From contig NZ_QZWZ01000019.1 of the NCBI RefSeq assembly GCF_003601975.1, positions 62,001 to 126,000 of the forward strand: 64,000 nucleotides of DNA, written 5' to 3'. Both the position numbers and the translations under genes were made by a program. Position 1 is the stretch's first letter; each line of letters begins with the position of its first letter. Below are positions 27,473-36,232 of this stretch, piece after piece. The stretch is from Mesorhizobium waimense. Its GTDB lineage: Bacteria; Pseudomonadota; Alphaproteobacteria; Rhizobiales; Rhizobiaceae. The notes beneath the pieces are model-generated. The model was not told the origin of the DNA, searched no databases, and saw only the letters and a program-made list of their open reading frames with translations.

Positions 27473-28936
27473 TTACCGCCCTGGCCGATCGAGCCGTTCC
27501 AGGAACCATTGCGTCAGCCGCACCCAGACCTCGTCCTTCTCGCCGGAATCTTCCCAGCCATGGTCGAGATTGGGGTTGTCGTTGACCTCGATGACGAAGA
27601 CGCCATCCTTGGTCTCCTTGAGGTCGACGCCGTAGAGGCCGTCGCCGATGCAGCGCGCTGCCATGACCGCCGTCTCGACGACATGCGGCGGCGTCTCCTT
27701 CAGCGTGAAGGTCTTGATGCCGCCCTGGTCGGGCTTGCCATTGGCCTTGTGGTTGACGATCTGCCAGTGCTTCTTGGCCATCAGATAGTGCACGGCAAAC
27801 AATGGCTGGCCGCCGAGCACGCCGACGCGCCAGTCATACTCGGTCGGAATGAACTTTTGGGCGATCAGGAGGTCGGAATCCTCCAGCCATTCAGTGGCCA
27901 GCGTCTTCAGCTCTTCGAGGTTGGCGCACTTCTTGACGCCGCGCGAGAAGGATGAATCCGGGATCTTCAGCACCAGCGGGAAACCGAGCGTCTGCGCCGC
28001 CACTTCGAGATCCGAGGTGCCGGCGATCATCACCGTCGGCGGCACCGGCACCTTGTTGTAGGTCATCAGCTCGTTGAGATAGACCTTATTGGTGCAGCGG
28101 ATCATCGACAGCGGATCGTCGATGACGGGCATGCCTTCCTGCTGTGCACGGCGGGCGAAGCGGTAGGTGTGGTTGGAGATCGAGGTGGTCTCGCGGATGA
28201 ACAGCGCGTCGTAATTGGCGAGCTTGGCCAGATCCTTCCTGGTGATCGGCTCGATTTCAACGCCCATCTTTTCGGCGATCCTCGCCCAATAGCGCAGCGA
28301 GGAAATCTCCGACGGTGGCAGTTCCTCGTGCGGATCGACCAGCGTGGCGAAAGTGTAGCGCGCCGGGGTGCGGCCCTTGGTGTCACGCCACTCGCGGTTG
28401 GTGTAGGTCTCCAGGCACTGCAGGAAGAAGGCCTCTTCGTCCTCGGTCATCCTGGCCAGCGGAAGAAAGCCGATCTTGCGGATCGAGGCCCATTCGGCGC
28501 TGTCCTTGATGTGCACCTCCAGCGCCGGCGCGCGGAACCAGTCGAACAGGAGCTTGGCGAAACGGTCCCATACTTTCGACGGGCCGATGCCGAAGAAGAT
28601 TGCGACCTTGGCCGGAAAGACGCCGCCGAGATCCTTGCGGCATTTGTTCAGCGCCAGTTCCAGCTCCGGCAGCGCGTGCTCGTAGAGCTTGCGCTCCGAC
28701 AGGTCGATCATTGTCTCGACCGTCGGGATGACCTTGTGGCCACGCGAGCCGGCGAGCAGCGAGGCATAGTAGCCGCGGCTCTGGTAGCCGTAGTTGTTCG
28801 ACAGGTTGATCACCTTTGGCCGCTGGCCGCGAAACAGCGCCGGATGCGCAAGATAATCACGGTTGGTGATGATCTTGTGTGGCGTCGCCACCTGGTCGAG
28901 GTCGTTCTGCCTGCCTGTTAGTATGACCCAGGTCAT
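27473..28936 (-). CDS. RimK-like ATP-grasp ligase with RLAN domain
   Basis: The protein has 487 residues. The N-terminal half (to about 200) matches the RLAN domain (RimK-like ATP-grasp N-terminal; IFFGIGPSKVWDRFAK). The C-terminal half (about 270-480) is an ATP-grasp fold with VLKIPDSSFSRGV and the metal-binding end FVIEVNDNPN. Such enzymes join a carboxylate to an amine with ATP, as in RimK glutamylation. The Pfam description of RLAN notes a constant neighbour: a GNAT acetyltransferase fused to a papain-like peptidase. Exactly that gene precedes and overlaps this one here (ATGA at 28933-28936). A role in peptide synthesis or protein tagging is predicted; the substrate is unknown. Confidence 0.88.
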   Translation of the reverse strand: MTWVILTGRQNDLDQVATPHKIITNRDYLAHPALFRGQRPKVINLSNNYGYQSRGYYASLLAGSRGHKVIPTVETMIDLSERKLYEHALPELELALNKCRKDLGGVFPAKVAIFFGIGPSKVWDRFAKLLFDWFRAPALEVHIKDSAEWASIRKIGFLPLARMTEDEEAFFLQCLETYTNREWRDTKGRTPARYTFATLVDPHEELPPSEISSLRYWARIAEKMGVEIEPITRKDLAKLANYDALFIRETTSISNHTYRFARRAQQEGMPVIDDPLSMIRCTNKVYLNELMTYNKVPVPPTVMIAGTSDLEVAAQTLGFPLVLKIPDSSFSRGVKKCANLEELKTLATEWLEDSDLLIAQKFIPTEYDWRVGVLGGQPLFAVHYLMAKKHWQIVNHKANGKPDQGGIKTFTLKETPPHVVETAVMAARCIGDGLYGVDLKETKDGVFVIEVNDNPNLDHGWEDSGEKDEVWVRLTQWFLERLDRPGR

Positions 28937-30039
28937 TTTATGTCGCGCTTCCCCAGAGTGATGGCGGCACGCAGTCCGTCGCGGCCGAACTGCGCCATGT
29001 TCATGAAGATGCCGTAAGGCACGGGAATGTTGGCCGCATCAAGGATGGTCTCCTGCCGTTCGTCTTCGACCCAGGGATCGTGGATCAGGATATGGTCGCC
29101 GTCGTCGCCGATGGCCAACACCCAGTGCGGCACTTTCTTGCCGAACATCAGGAAGCCGCTGATCAGCACCAGCACCAGCTTTCCCTCGGCGATCGCGCTG
29201 CGGACATCGTCGAGGGCGAATGGACGGTAATTCACCGGGATGCCGTATTGTTCCGCGCGGCGGCGAAAGTCGACCTGGGCAAGCTCCATCACACGGCGCT
29301 TGTCCTCGCTGCGCACCGACTGCAGGAACAGTGCGCCGTAGAAGGACACGTAGATCTCCGCCGCAAGCCCGCTTTCATGGCCGGAGACGGCGAGGCCGAA
29401 CGGTTCGCAGCCGCCCGGCCCCGACATCATGAAGACGGTCGTCGCCTCGCGCCACAGGCGGATCTCCATGACCGGATCGGGCACGAAACCGGCATCAAAA
29501 TTGGCCATCGCCATCATCAGGCAGCACGGACCGCAGGTGAACTCGCAGGTCTGCTGGTAGAACGGCACTTCGGTGGCGACCGGAATCTCGCCGCGCAAGG
29601 TCTTCTCGTAGCGCAGCGCCGTGGCGCCGTCCTCGTAGTAGCCCGGCTCGCGACCGATCTTGCGGTAGCCGCCCTGCTCGTAGATGCGGATGGCGCGGGC
29701 ATTGTCCTCGCGCACTTCCAGGCGCAGCAACATGCGGTCGTGCTCGAAGGCCGCCTCCTCGGCCGCCGCCAGCAGCTGGCGGCCAATGCCGATCCCACCG
29801 AAGAAGGGGCCGATGGCGATGGAGTAGAGCCGGGCGACACCGCTGCCCTTGCGAAACAGCGCCACCGCATAGCCGGCAATGCGGCCATCGTTTTCAGCGA
29901 CCAGCATCTCTGCGGTCTCGCGCTCGATCAGCTGGCGGAAGGAACGGCGCGAGATGCGATCGCTTGCGAAAACAGCCTTCTCGATGGCGGCGAGGTCATC
30001 GACGTCGGACGCGCGGGCCTTGCGGATCTCGGCAGGCAT
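28933..30039 (-). CDS. GNAT acetyltransferase fused to C39-like peptidase
   Basis: The protein has 368 residues. The GNAT domain covers about residues 1-148, with the acetyl-CoA loop in the form PFFGGIGIGRQLL at 79-91, and is closest to RimI. A papain/C39-like peptidase domain covers about 155-335: oxyanion Gln at 162/163, nucleophile Cys169 in FTCGPCC, His305 in VPHWVLAIG and Asp321 in HDPW. All catalytic residues are present. The fusion is the standard partner of RLAN-RimK proteins. It may cut a substrate and acetylate or transfer to the new terminus, while the ATP-grasp adds residues. It starts the transcript and overlaps the ATP-grasp gene. Confidence 0.88.
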   Translation of the reverse strand: MPAEIRKARASDVDDLAAIEKAVFASDRISRRSFRQLIERETAEMLVAENDGRIAGYAVALFRKGSGVARLYSIAIGPFFGGIGIGRQLLAAAEEAAFEHDRMLLRLEVREDNARAIRIYEQGGYRKIGREPGYYEDGATALRYEKTLRGEIPVATEVPFYQQTCEFTCGPCCLMMAMANFDAGFVPDPVMEIRLWREATTVFMMSGPGGCEPFGLAVSGHESGLAAEIYVSFYGALFLQSVRSEDKRRVMELAQVDFRRRAEQYGIPVNYRPFALDDVRSAIAEGKLVLVLISGFLMFGKKVPHWVLAIGDDGDHILIHDPWVEDERQETILDAANIPVPYGIFMNMAQFGRDGLRAAITLGKRDIK

Positions 30040-30245
30040 GCGGGCTCAGAAAACCTTGATTGGGTTGTGGAAACGGCCCTGGTCGAAACATCGGTCATAC
30101 CAGCCGAAGCGCCGGTATTGATCAAGCGCTTTCGCACCCCGATTAGGGCCGAATTGTGACAGGTTGCATAGTGGTCCAGCAACACGGAGGCCTTGAACAA
30201 GACCGCTGCTTCGAGAGGTGCCGGCTGCGGAAAACAGCAGCCGGT

Positions 30246-31037
30246 TCAGCTCGCCAGCCCGGCCAGAAGCTGGCCATAGGCGCTCTTGGCCACCGCGGCC
30301 AGCCGCTCGCGCGGCAGCGAGCCGACGACGGCGCAGCCATAGCCCTTGTCCAGCCAGTAGACGGCCTCGGGGCCGCCCTGCTCCGCCATATAGGTGCCCT
30401 TGGCCTTGTCGGCCGATTCGGCGGTGACGAACAGCGAGATGCGCTCGCCCTTGGCGTCCTCGTAGAGCAGCATCGCCGCCTTGCCATGGCCGGCGGGCAG
30501 CAACCGGCCGCCAACGAGCTGGAAGCCTTCGGCCATCAGATCGGGCGCCACCAGTTTCAGTCCGACGCGGTTGGACAGCCAGGTCTGCAGATGCTCCATG
30601 TCGCTGGCCGGCACCTCCACCGCATGGCGCTTCTCGGCGGCATAAATGACATGGGCGGCGATCGCCTGCTCGGCGAGCTGATCGTCAGCGCTGTCTCCCC
30701 TGCCGATACCGTCAATGCCGGCGACATAACCCGCGAGCCCGCCGGCCACCAGCACCACGGCCGCGGCCGCCGAAAGCCACCAGCGCGAGCGCCAGGCGGC
30801 CGCCCTCACCGTCGCTTCGCCGAGCACGGTCTGCCTGAGCCTTGCCGGCACCGGCTCGTCCATCACGCCGGCAAAGGCGGCACGCAGTGCCGCCCGGTCG
30901 GCGATGTAGCGGACGCTTTTCGCCTTCATCTCGGGACTGGCCTCGAGCCAGCTGTCGTAGGCCACGCGCTCCTCGCCCGGCAGCTCGCCGTCGAGGGCCA
31001 TGTGGATATCGCGTTCGGAGAAATCGCGCCGGGTCAT
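30246..31037 (-). CDS. Membrane-bound anti-sigma factor
   Basis: A 263-residue protein. The N-terminal cytoplasmic domain (about 1-85) has the anti-sigma pattern IHMALDGELP, then a WLEASP segment. One membrane helix lies at about 87-108. A periplasmic domain of about 150 residues follows. The HxxxCxxC zinc motif of ZAS-type anti-sigma factors is absent, so it is a non-zinc type. It overlaps the sigma factor gene (ATGA at 31034-31037), the standard arrangement for an ECF pair. Confidence 0.85.
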   Translation of the reverse strand: MTRRDFSERDIHMALDGELPGEERVAYDSWLEASPEMKAKSVRYIADRAALRAAFAGVMDEPVPARLRQTVLGEATVRAAAWRSRWWLSAAAAVVLVAGGLAGYVAGIDGIGRGDSADDQLAEQAIAAHVIYAAEKRHAVEVPASDMEHLQTWLSNRVGLKLVAPDLMAEGFQLVGGRLLPAGHGKAAMLLYEDAKGERISLFVTAESADKAKGTYMAEQGGPEAVYWLDKGYGCAVVGSLPRERLAAVAKSAYGQLLAGLAS

Positions 31038-31552
31038 TTCTCGACAACCCTTATCGAGCGGCGGCGCGCGCTGTCGTCAAGCAACCCGCGCAACTCTTCG
31101 CGGCCACGTGCGATGCGCGACATCAGCGTGCCGGCCGGCACGCCGAGGATGTTGGCGGCCTCGGCATAGGAAAAGCCTTCAATGGCGACCATCACCAGGG
31201 CGGCGCGGCGGTCGGGGCTGATCGCCTGCAATGCGTCGACGATCTCGCGCGAGGCGATGCTTTCGACCTGCTCGGCGGGGGCGGCCTGCGCCTCACCGGC
31301 CTCGAGCGGCAGCATCTGCGCCTCGCCGCGGCGGTTCACCTTGCGCATCTGGTCGATGAACAAATGATGCATGATCGTAAACAGCCACCTCCTGGGGCTC
31401 TCTCCCGTCTGCCAGTTGTCGAGCCTGACCAGCGCGCGCTCCAGGCAGTCCTGGACAAGATCGTCGGCTGAATCGCGGTCGCGCAGCAGCGAGCGTGCGT
31501 AGCGGCGCAGACGCGGTATTTCGCCAAGGATCGCTGCCTTCTTCTCGTTCAT
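31034..31552 (-). CDS. ECF-type RNA polymerase sigma factor
   Basis: A 172-residue ECF sigma factor. Region 2 is at about residues 10-80 (RYARSLLRDRDSADDLVQDC, and WLFTIMHHLFID). Region 4 is at about 115-165 (GFSYAEAANILGVPAGTLMS). ATG 31552 was chosen because the frame above it is not conserved-looking. It is followed by the overlapping anti-sigma gene. A GGAAT-N17-CGTT promoter-like sequence about 115 bases upstream suggests autoregulation. Confidence 0.93.
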   Translation of the reverse strand: MNEKKAAILGEIPRLRRYARSLLRDRDSADDLVQDCLERALVRLDNWQTGESPRRWLFTIMHHLFIDQMRKVNRRGEAQMLPLEAGEAQAAPAEQVESIASREIVDALQAISPDRRAALVMVAIEGFSYAEAANILGVPAGTLMSRIARGREELRGLLDDSARRRSIRVVEK

Positions 31553-31665
31553 GACCGCTGTTTTCGAGGTCGCCTCTGTTTCATCGCGATTGAACGCGCC
31601 TTCACGACGCGGCGCAAGCGGCCAGCGCGAAGCGGTCGGCGCTCCAGTCACCCAAGCAAAGGAAT

Positions 31666-31691
31666 AACGTTGGCGCCCAGTGGTTTATTCC
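31666..31691 (-). promoter_or_regulatory. Candidate ECF promoter for the sigma operon
   Basis: On the minus strand, GGAATAA (31691-31685) is followed after 15 bases by CGTT (31669-31666). This resembles ECF promoters, including the alphaproteobacterial GGAAC-N16/17-CGTT type with one change. It overlaps the stop of the DUF2339 gene and lies about 115 bases before the sigma start codon. Confidence 0.45.
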
Positions 31692-34471
31692 CGGACGGGA
31701 TTGGAATCTGTCTGTTCTTGCTCGTCTCTATCCGCGTCCTTCGCCGCCCTTGTCAGCAGCCGCTGGTAGAACAGGCCGATGCCGATCAGCACGGCGCCGA
31801 GACCGATGAAGGACAGCGCGCGCAACACGCCTTCCAGCTCCGACATGTCGAAGAGGAAGACTTTCAGCACGGCAATCGCAATCAGGGCCGCAGAGGCGAT
31901 GCGCAACACCTGCGACTTCAGCCAGACGCCGGCGGTGAGCAGCGCCACGCCGATGGCGAGCCACAGCGCCGAGTAGGTGTAGGTCTCGAGCTGGCCAAGC
32001 CCGCTCCACAGGCCGATGAACTCGCCCTTGAACAGGCGCCTGACCGACAGCGTGGCGTAGGCCAGGGCAAGCAGGGCCGCCACCACGGCCAGCATCTGCG
32101 CATACCATTTCGGCCGCTTGTCCCTAGCGTAGAGCGCCAGTCCCCCGGCGGCGACCGCCGGCAAGAGATAGGCGAGGAACAACAGGTTGAACACCGGGAT
32201 CTGGCCTATCGATTCGTCTGACAACAGCGGATTCAGCACCACGAAATGCCGGACAACGATGAAGGCGACCGAAGCCACACCGGCGGCCATCGAACCATAG
32301 CGCAGTACCGAGCTTGGCGATCGCATGTCGATGGCGACCAGGATGGCGCCGGCGCCGATGGCGATCAGCGTGTAGATCGCCTGTTCGGCGAGCGTCATCA
32401 CACCGGTGTCGATGACGCCGCCATGCATGGCGTGGCGCACCAGCATGGCGAGCGTGAGCAGCGCAAACAGCGCCGCCGCCGCTTCCATGGCGAGCCGCGG
32501 CCGGCCATTGGTGGTGCGGGCAAGCTGCCAGGCGGCAAAGCCGAAGGCCAGCGCCGGCACGCCATATCCAAGCAGCAGCCAGTTGAAGACCGGCGTCGTC
32601 GACAGCAAGCCGGCGCCGACGATCGTCGGGTCGTAGGCGACGCGGCCGAGCACGGCGATGACGGCGGCGACCGAGATCCAGCCGAGAACCGGATAGGAGC
32701 GCCAGCGCGTCGCCAGCGCCGGCACGATGGCCGTGGCGCCGATGAGGACGGTGGTCCAGCCGGAGCCGAAAGCCATGTGCAGCAGCAGTAGGCCGGCGAC
32801 CGCCGCGCCAGCGAGCGCGAAGGACACGGACGCATCGCCCTTGAGCGGCGGCTCCTCGGCGCGCGCAATCCACTCGCCGCCGGCGGCAAAGACGACGACC
32901 AGAAGAGCAGCAACCGCAGCGTAGAGAAGATCGCGATCGAGATTGCCGAAGGTGAACCAGAGCGCCAGCAGAACGACCAGCGGGGCGATGACGCCCCAAG
33001 CCGCCCATGAAGCGGATCGTATCCAGGCGGTCGCCGCCCATCTGCGAGCGGCCCAAAAGCCGGCGGCGATGAACAGCAGGCCAACCCCGATGCCGATGTT
33101 GCGCGTTAGGGCGTCGGACACCACCGCCGGCTGGCCGCCGACGCCAAGGCTGCCGCCGATGATATCGGAGGCGATGGTGGTCGGCGGGATGATGCCGAGA
33201 TAGATCATTCCTGTGACCAGCCCGGCGGCATGGAGAAGCGGCAGCGCTGTTGGCCGATAGAGCGCGACGGCCAGCATGGCGGCGAGCAGAACGGCGCCCG
33301 GCAAGGCATAGCCGGCGGCGGCAAAGGCCGGATCGACGGACAGGCCCAGTGCCGAAAAGGCGACGAAGAAAGCGGGCGCTATGGACGGCCAATCGAACCG
33401 GCTTGCCGGTCCTTCCTCGCCGCGGCCGCCGAGCCAGACAAAGGCGAGCACGGCAAGCGTGACGGCATCGATGAACAGGATGGTGGAGAGGTTCGCGCCG
33501 GGCGCGTCGGTCATGTAGAGGATGGTCCAGATGCCGGTGCCGGCGAAGGCCGCCGCCATCAGCGCCTTCCAGTCGCGCATGCGGGCGATAACACCGGTAG
33601 CGGCGAGCACGATCGCCAGATAGCCGAACAGCGCCCAGGGATTGGGTGCCTCGGCGGCGATCAGCATCGGCGTCAGCATGGCGCCGACTAGGCCGATGCC
33701 GGCCAGTGCCTGGCCGTGGACCAGTGCGGCAACAATCGTCGCCACGCCGATGACGCCAAGCAAGGTGAAGGCGAGCGTTGGGCCGATGAAGCCGTAAATT
33801 CCATGCGCGGCATAGACGGTGCCGAACAGGATGAAGGCGCCGGCCGCCGTCAGGATTGCCGGGATGTAGGCGCCGGCAGCGCCCTGCACCGGCACCCTGA
33901 AGCCGGTGCGGCGGATGAACTCACCGCCGGCGATCAGTACCAGGCCGAGGAGTGCTGCCATGGTGAGCCGCACGCCGGGGCCGAAAATGCCGGCCTCGAT
34001 GGTGTAGCGGATCAGGAACAGCCCACCCAACGCCAGCGCAATGCCGCCGACCCAGACCGCCCAACGGGTGCCGAGCGCCGTCTCGACGTCGGACTGGCGC
34101 GCGGCCTTCGCCGCTGGCTTGGCCGACTCGGCGGGTTCGGCCGTGACCGGCCCTGCCGTTTCCGATGGCGCCTCGCCCGTGGCCCACGGGCCGGACACCG
34201 CTTCGCTGCCGGCAGCGCCGGCTTGCGCGGCTGGTGCTTCGGCATTGGCCGTCGAAGGTGGAATCATGTCCGCGAAAGCAGCCGCCTCGACCGGCTTGTC
34301 GTCGGCGGCGTTCTGTTCGACGGGCCTGGCCGCTGATGGCACCGCGCTGGAAAGCACCAGGCTGCGCAGCGCCCCAAGCTCGCGCTCGATCAGGCCGATG
34401 CGGCTCTGCTGGCGCGAGATGATGACGAAGAGTGCTATAATCGCTGCAAGGCCGATCAGGCTCTCAAACAT
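31685..34471 (-). CDS. DUF2339 polytopic membrane protein
   Basis: A 928-residue protein with a short N-terminal anchor helix (about 3-18) and a predicted coiled region with ELGALRSL. An Ala/Pro/Glu-rich linker (about 45-130) follows, then more than twenty hydrophobic helices filling the rest. It fits DUF2339, a very large inner-membrane family of unknown function, and its length is normal for that family. The stop codon lies within the candidate promoter of the sigma operon. It is divergent from a Nudix gene. Confidence 0.88.
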   Translation of the reverse strand: MFESLIGLAAIIALFVIISRQQSRIGLIERELGALRSLVLSSAVPSAARPVEQNAADDKPVEAAAFADMIPPSTANAEAPAAQAGAAGSEAVSGPWATGEAPSETAGPVTAEPAESAKPAAKAARQSDVETALGTRWAVWVGGIALALGGLFLIRYTIEAGIFGPGVRLTMAALLGLVLIAGGEFIRRTGFRVPVQGAAGAYIPAILTAAGAFILFGTVYAAHGIYGFIGPTLAFTLLGVIGVATIVAALVHGQALAGIGLVGAMLTPMLIAAEAPNPWALFGYLAIVLAATGVIARMRDWKALMAAAFAGTGIWTILYMTDAPGANLSTILFIDAVTLAVLAFVWLGGRGEEGPASRFDWPSIAPAFFVAFSALGLSVDPAFAAAGYALPGAVLLAAMLAVALYRPTALPLLHAAGLVTGMIYLGIIPPTTIASDIIGGSLGVGGQPAVVSDALTRNIGIGVGLLFIAAGFWAARRWAATAWIRSASWAAWGVIAPLVVLLALWFTFGNLDRDLLYAAVAALLVVVFAAGGEWIARAEEPPLKGDASVSFALAGAAVAGLLLLHMAFGSGWTTVLIGATAIVPALATRWRSYPVLGWISVAAVIAVLGRVAYDPTIVGAGLLSTTPVFNWLLLGYGVPALAFGFAAWQLARTTNGRPRLAMEAAAALFALLTLAMLVRHAMHGGVIDTGVMTLAEQAIYTLIAIGAGAILVAIDMRSPSSVLRYGSMAAGVASVAFIVVRHFVVLNPLLSDESIGQIPVFNLLFLAYLLPAVAAGGLALYARDKRPKWYAQMLAVVAALLALAYATLSVRRLFKGEFIGLWSGLGQLETYTYSALWLAIGVALLTAGVWLKSQVLRIASAALIAIAVLKVFLFDMSELEGVLRALSFIGLGAVLIGIGLFYQRLLTRAAKDADRDEQEQTDSNPVRE

Positions 34472-34732
34472 GGCGGTTCCCCCAAACCAGGCCAGTTGTC
34501 ACTGGCAAATGCGGCGGCCAGACGGCCGGCTCCTAGGCTCAACGCACTGCCAGACGGGCGGCAGGAAAGATCGAGCATGTTTCGTTGGCAAATGCCAGCG
34601 GCTTACAGCCGTTATCCCTCACCGTCGCGTCGAAAAGGCCGGGATGGAGCTGATAACGAAGTTGCCTGCCGCCAGCTGCCAAATGCTCGTGGTATCCTCG
34701 GCTGCTTGCGGCAAATGCGATGGGGATTGTCG

Positions 34733-35197
34733 ATGCCGAATCGAAGTGCAGGGCTGCTGATCTACAGGAGAAACGTCGGCATTCTTGAGTTTCTGCTGGT
34801 CCATCCCGGTGGACCGTTCTGGGCAAAAAAGGATGAAGGGGCGTGGTCGATCCCAAAGGGCCTTGTCAACGACAACGAAAATGAACTGGCAGCAGCCAGG
34901 CGCGAGGCCGAAGAGGAACTTGGCGTCGCGATCGACGGACATTTCGAGCCTGTCGGCAGCTATCGTCAACCGGGCGGCAAGATCGTGATCGCATGGAGCG
35001 TCGAATCAGACGTCGATACGGACGCCGTTAGAAGCAACACATTCACCATGGAGTGGCCGCCAAGGTCGGGCTCGATGAAGGAATTTCCCGAAGTGGACAG
35101 GGCCGGCTGGTTTTCATTACACGACGCCGGTCTCAAGATCCTCAAAGGTCAGCGCGCCATCCTGGACGATTTCGTGGAACGGCGGAAAGCGGGATAG
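34733..35197 (+). CDS. Nudix hydrolase (Ap4A-hydrolase-like)
   Basis: A 154-residue Nudix protein. The box GX5EX7REUXEEXGU is intact (GLVNDNE, then REAEEELGV), preceded by WSIPKG as in diadenosine-polyphosphate and related hydrolases. ATG 34733 gives the family N-terminus (SAGLLIYRR); ATG 34715 is a possible alternative, and the frame further upstream to 34496 is unlikely. It converges with recO nine bases away. Confidence 0.88.
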   Translation: MPNRSAGLLIYRRNVGILEFLLVHPGGPFWAKKDEGAWSIPKGLVNDNENELAAARREAEEELGVAIDGHFEPVGSYRQPGGKIVIAWSVESDVDTDAVRSNTFTMEWPPRSGSMKEFPEVDRAGWFSLHDAGLKILKGQRAILDDFVERRKAG

Positions 35198-35205
35198 GTG
35201 CCTCG

Positions 35206-35970
35206 CTACTGTCCGGTGGTTTCTGCAGCGGGCACCTTGCCCGGCGCATGATGCCTGCGCAGCGCGGCGAGGAAACCGGCGCGGGCGTCCGGGGGTTCGA
35301 GGCCGCGCGGCTCGTAGACATGGCGGGTGAAGAAGAAGCCGGTCAGCCGGAAGGCGTCCTCCAGCGCCGCCGGATCGGCGCGCAAACCCGAGCCGCGCTG
35401 CAGGAAGGCCGGCAGCGCCAGCATCTTGTCGTGCCAGGGCGCGCCGGCCTGGCGCGAGACGGCTCGGCCGGATTTCGGCGAGACATAGGCGAGATCCTGC
35501 CTCACTCCAGTCGCCGCGCACTGGCTGAGATCGAGGCCGAAGCCAAGCTCGTCGAGGATGAGCAGCTCGAAGCGCGCCACCAGTTCGCCGGCGGCGTCGG
35601 CATCGTCGAGATGGGCGATCATCACGGCAAGCGTCTCGTAGAGGCCGCCATGGGCGTCGCGTTCGGGCAGCAGGCGCAGATGCGCTGCCATGGTCTGCAG
35701 GCCGTAGACGGCGACAGCGCTGTCCATCAGCCGGGCGGCGTTCATCTCGATCGCCTCGGCCTGGAAGGTGCCGAGATGCTCGTCGAGCCGCGCCCGCCAC
35801 AGCAGGTCGACGCGGTTGCCGGGCTGCAGCACCGGCTGCTGCTTGCGCGAGCGGCCGCCGCGCACCAGGCCGAGGTGGCGGCCATGGGCGCGCGTCATCA
35901 CCTCGAGGATGGCGCTGGTTTCGCCATGCTTGCGGGTGCCGAGAATGATTCCCTCGTCGCGCCATTCCAT
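35206..35970 (-). CDS. recO: DNA repair protein RecO
   Basis: A 254-residue RecO, the annealing protein that loads RecA with RecF/RecR. The N-terminal OB fold begins MEWRDEGIILGTRKHGETS, with GRHLGLVRGG next. A helical middle (YETLAVMIAHLDDAD) and C-terminal helical domain follow. As in many alphaproteobacteria, the usual four-Cys zinc cluster is not complete. In related genomes recO follows era; here a plus-strand CPBP gene separates them. Confidence 0.92.
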   Translation of the reverse strand: MEWRDEGIILGTRKHGETSAILEVMTRAHGRHLGLVRGGRSRKQQPVLQPGNRVDLLWRARLDEHLGTFQAEAIEMNAARLMDSAVAVYGLQTMAAHLRLLPERDAHGGLYETLAVMIAHLDDADAAGELVARFELLILDELGFGLDLSQCAATGVRQDLAYVSPKSGRAVSRQAGAPWHDKMLALPAFLQRGSGLRADPAALEDAFRLTGFFFTRHVYEPRGLEPPDARAGFLAALRRHHAPGKVPAAETTGQ

Positions 35971-36232
35971 GCCGGAGCATTTCACCTATTGGAGGGCGAA
36001 ATCAAGATTGGGATGGGCCGGCCTCGGGGAATGCTGCCAATAGCAAATATCGGAAATCCATCAGAAAGCGCTCGGGATTTTTTGCCGCGCTGGCGGCAAT
36101 AGAGACGGGTTGACCGACGCGGTCGACGCAGCCTGCCGAACAATTCGCCGGGCTCGCTCCCAGATGCATGTCGACCGATCGGGCAGCCCGGCGACCTCTC
36201 GCGATCAAACCTGCCCGCTGAGAGGACCCGAC

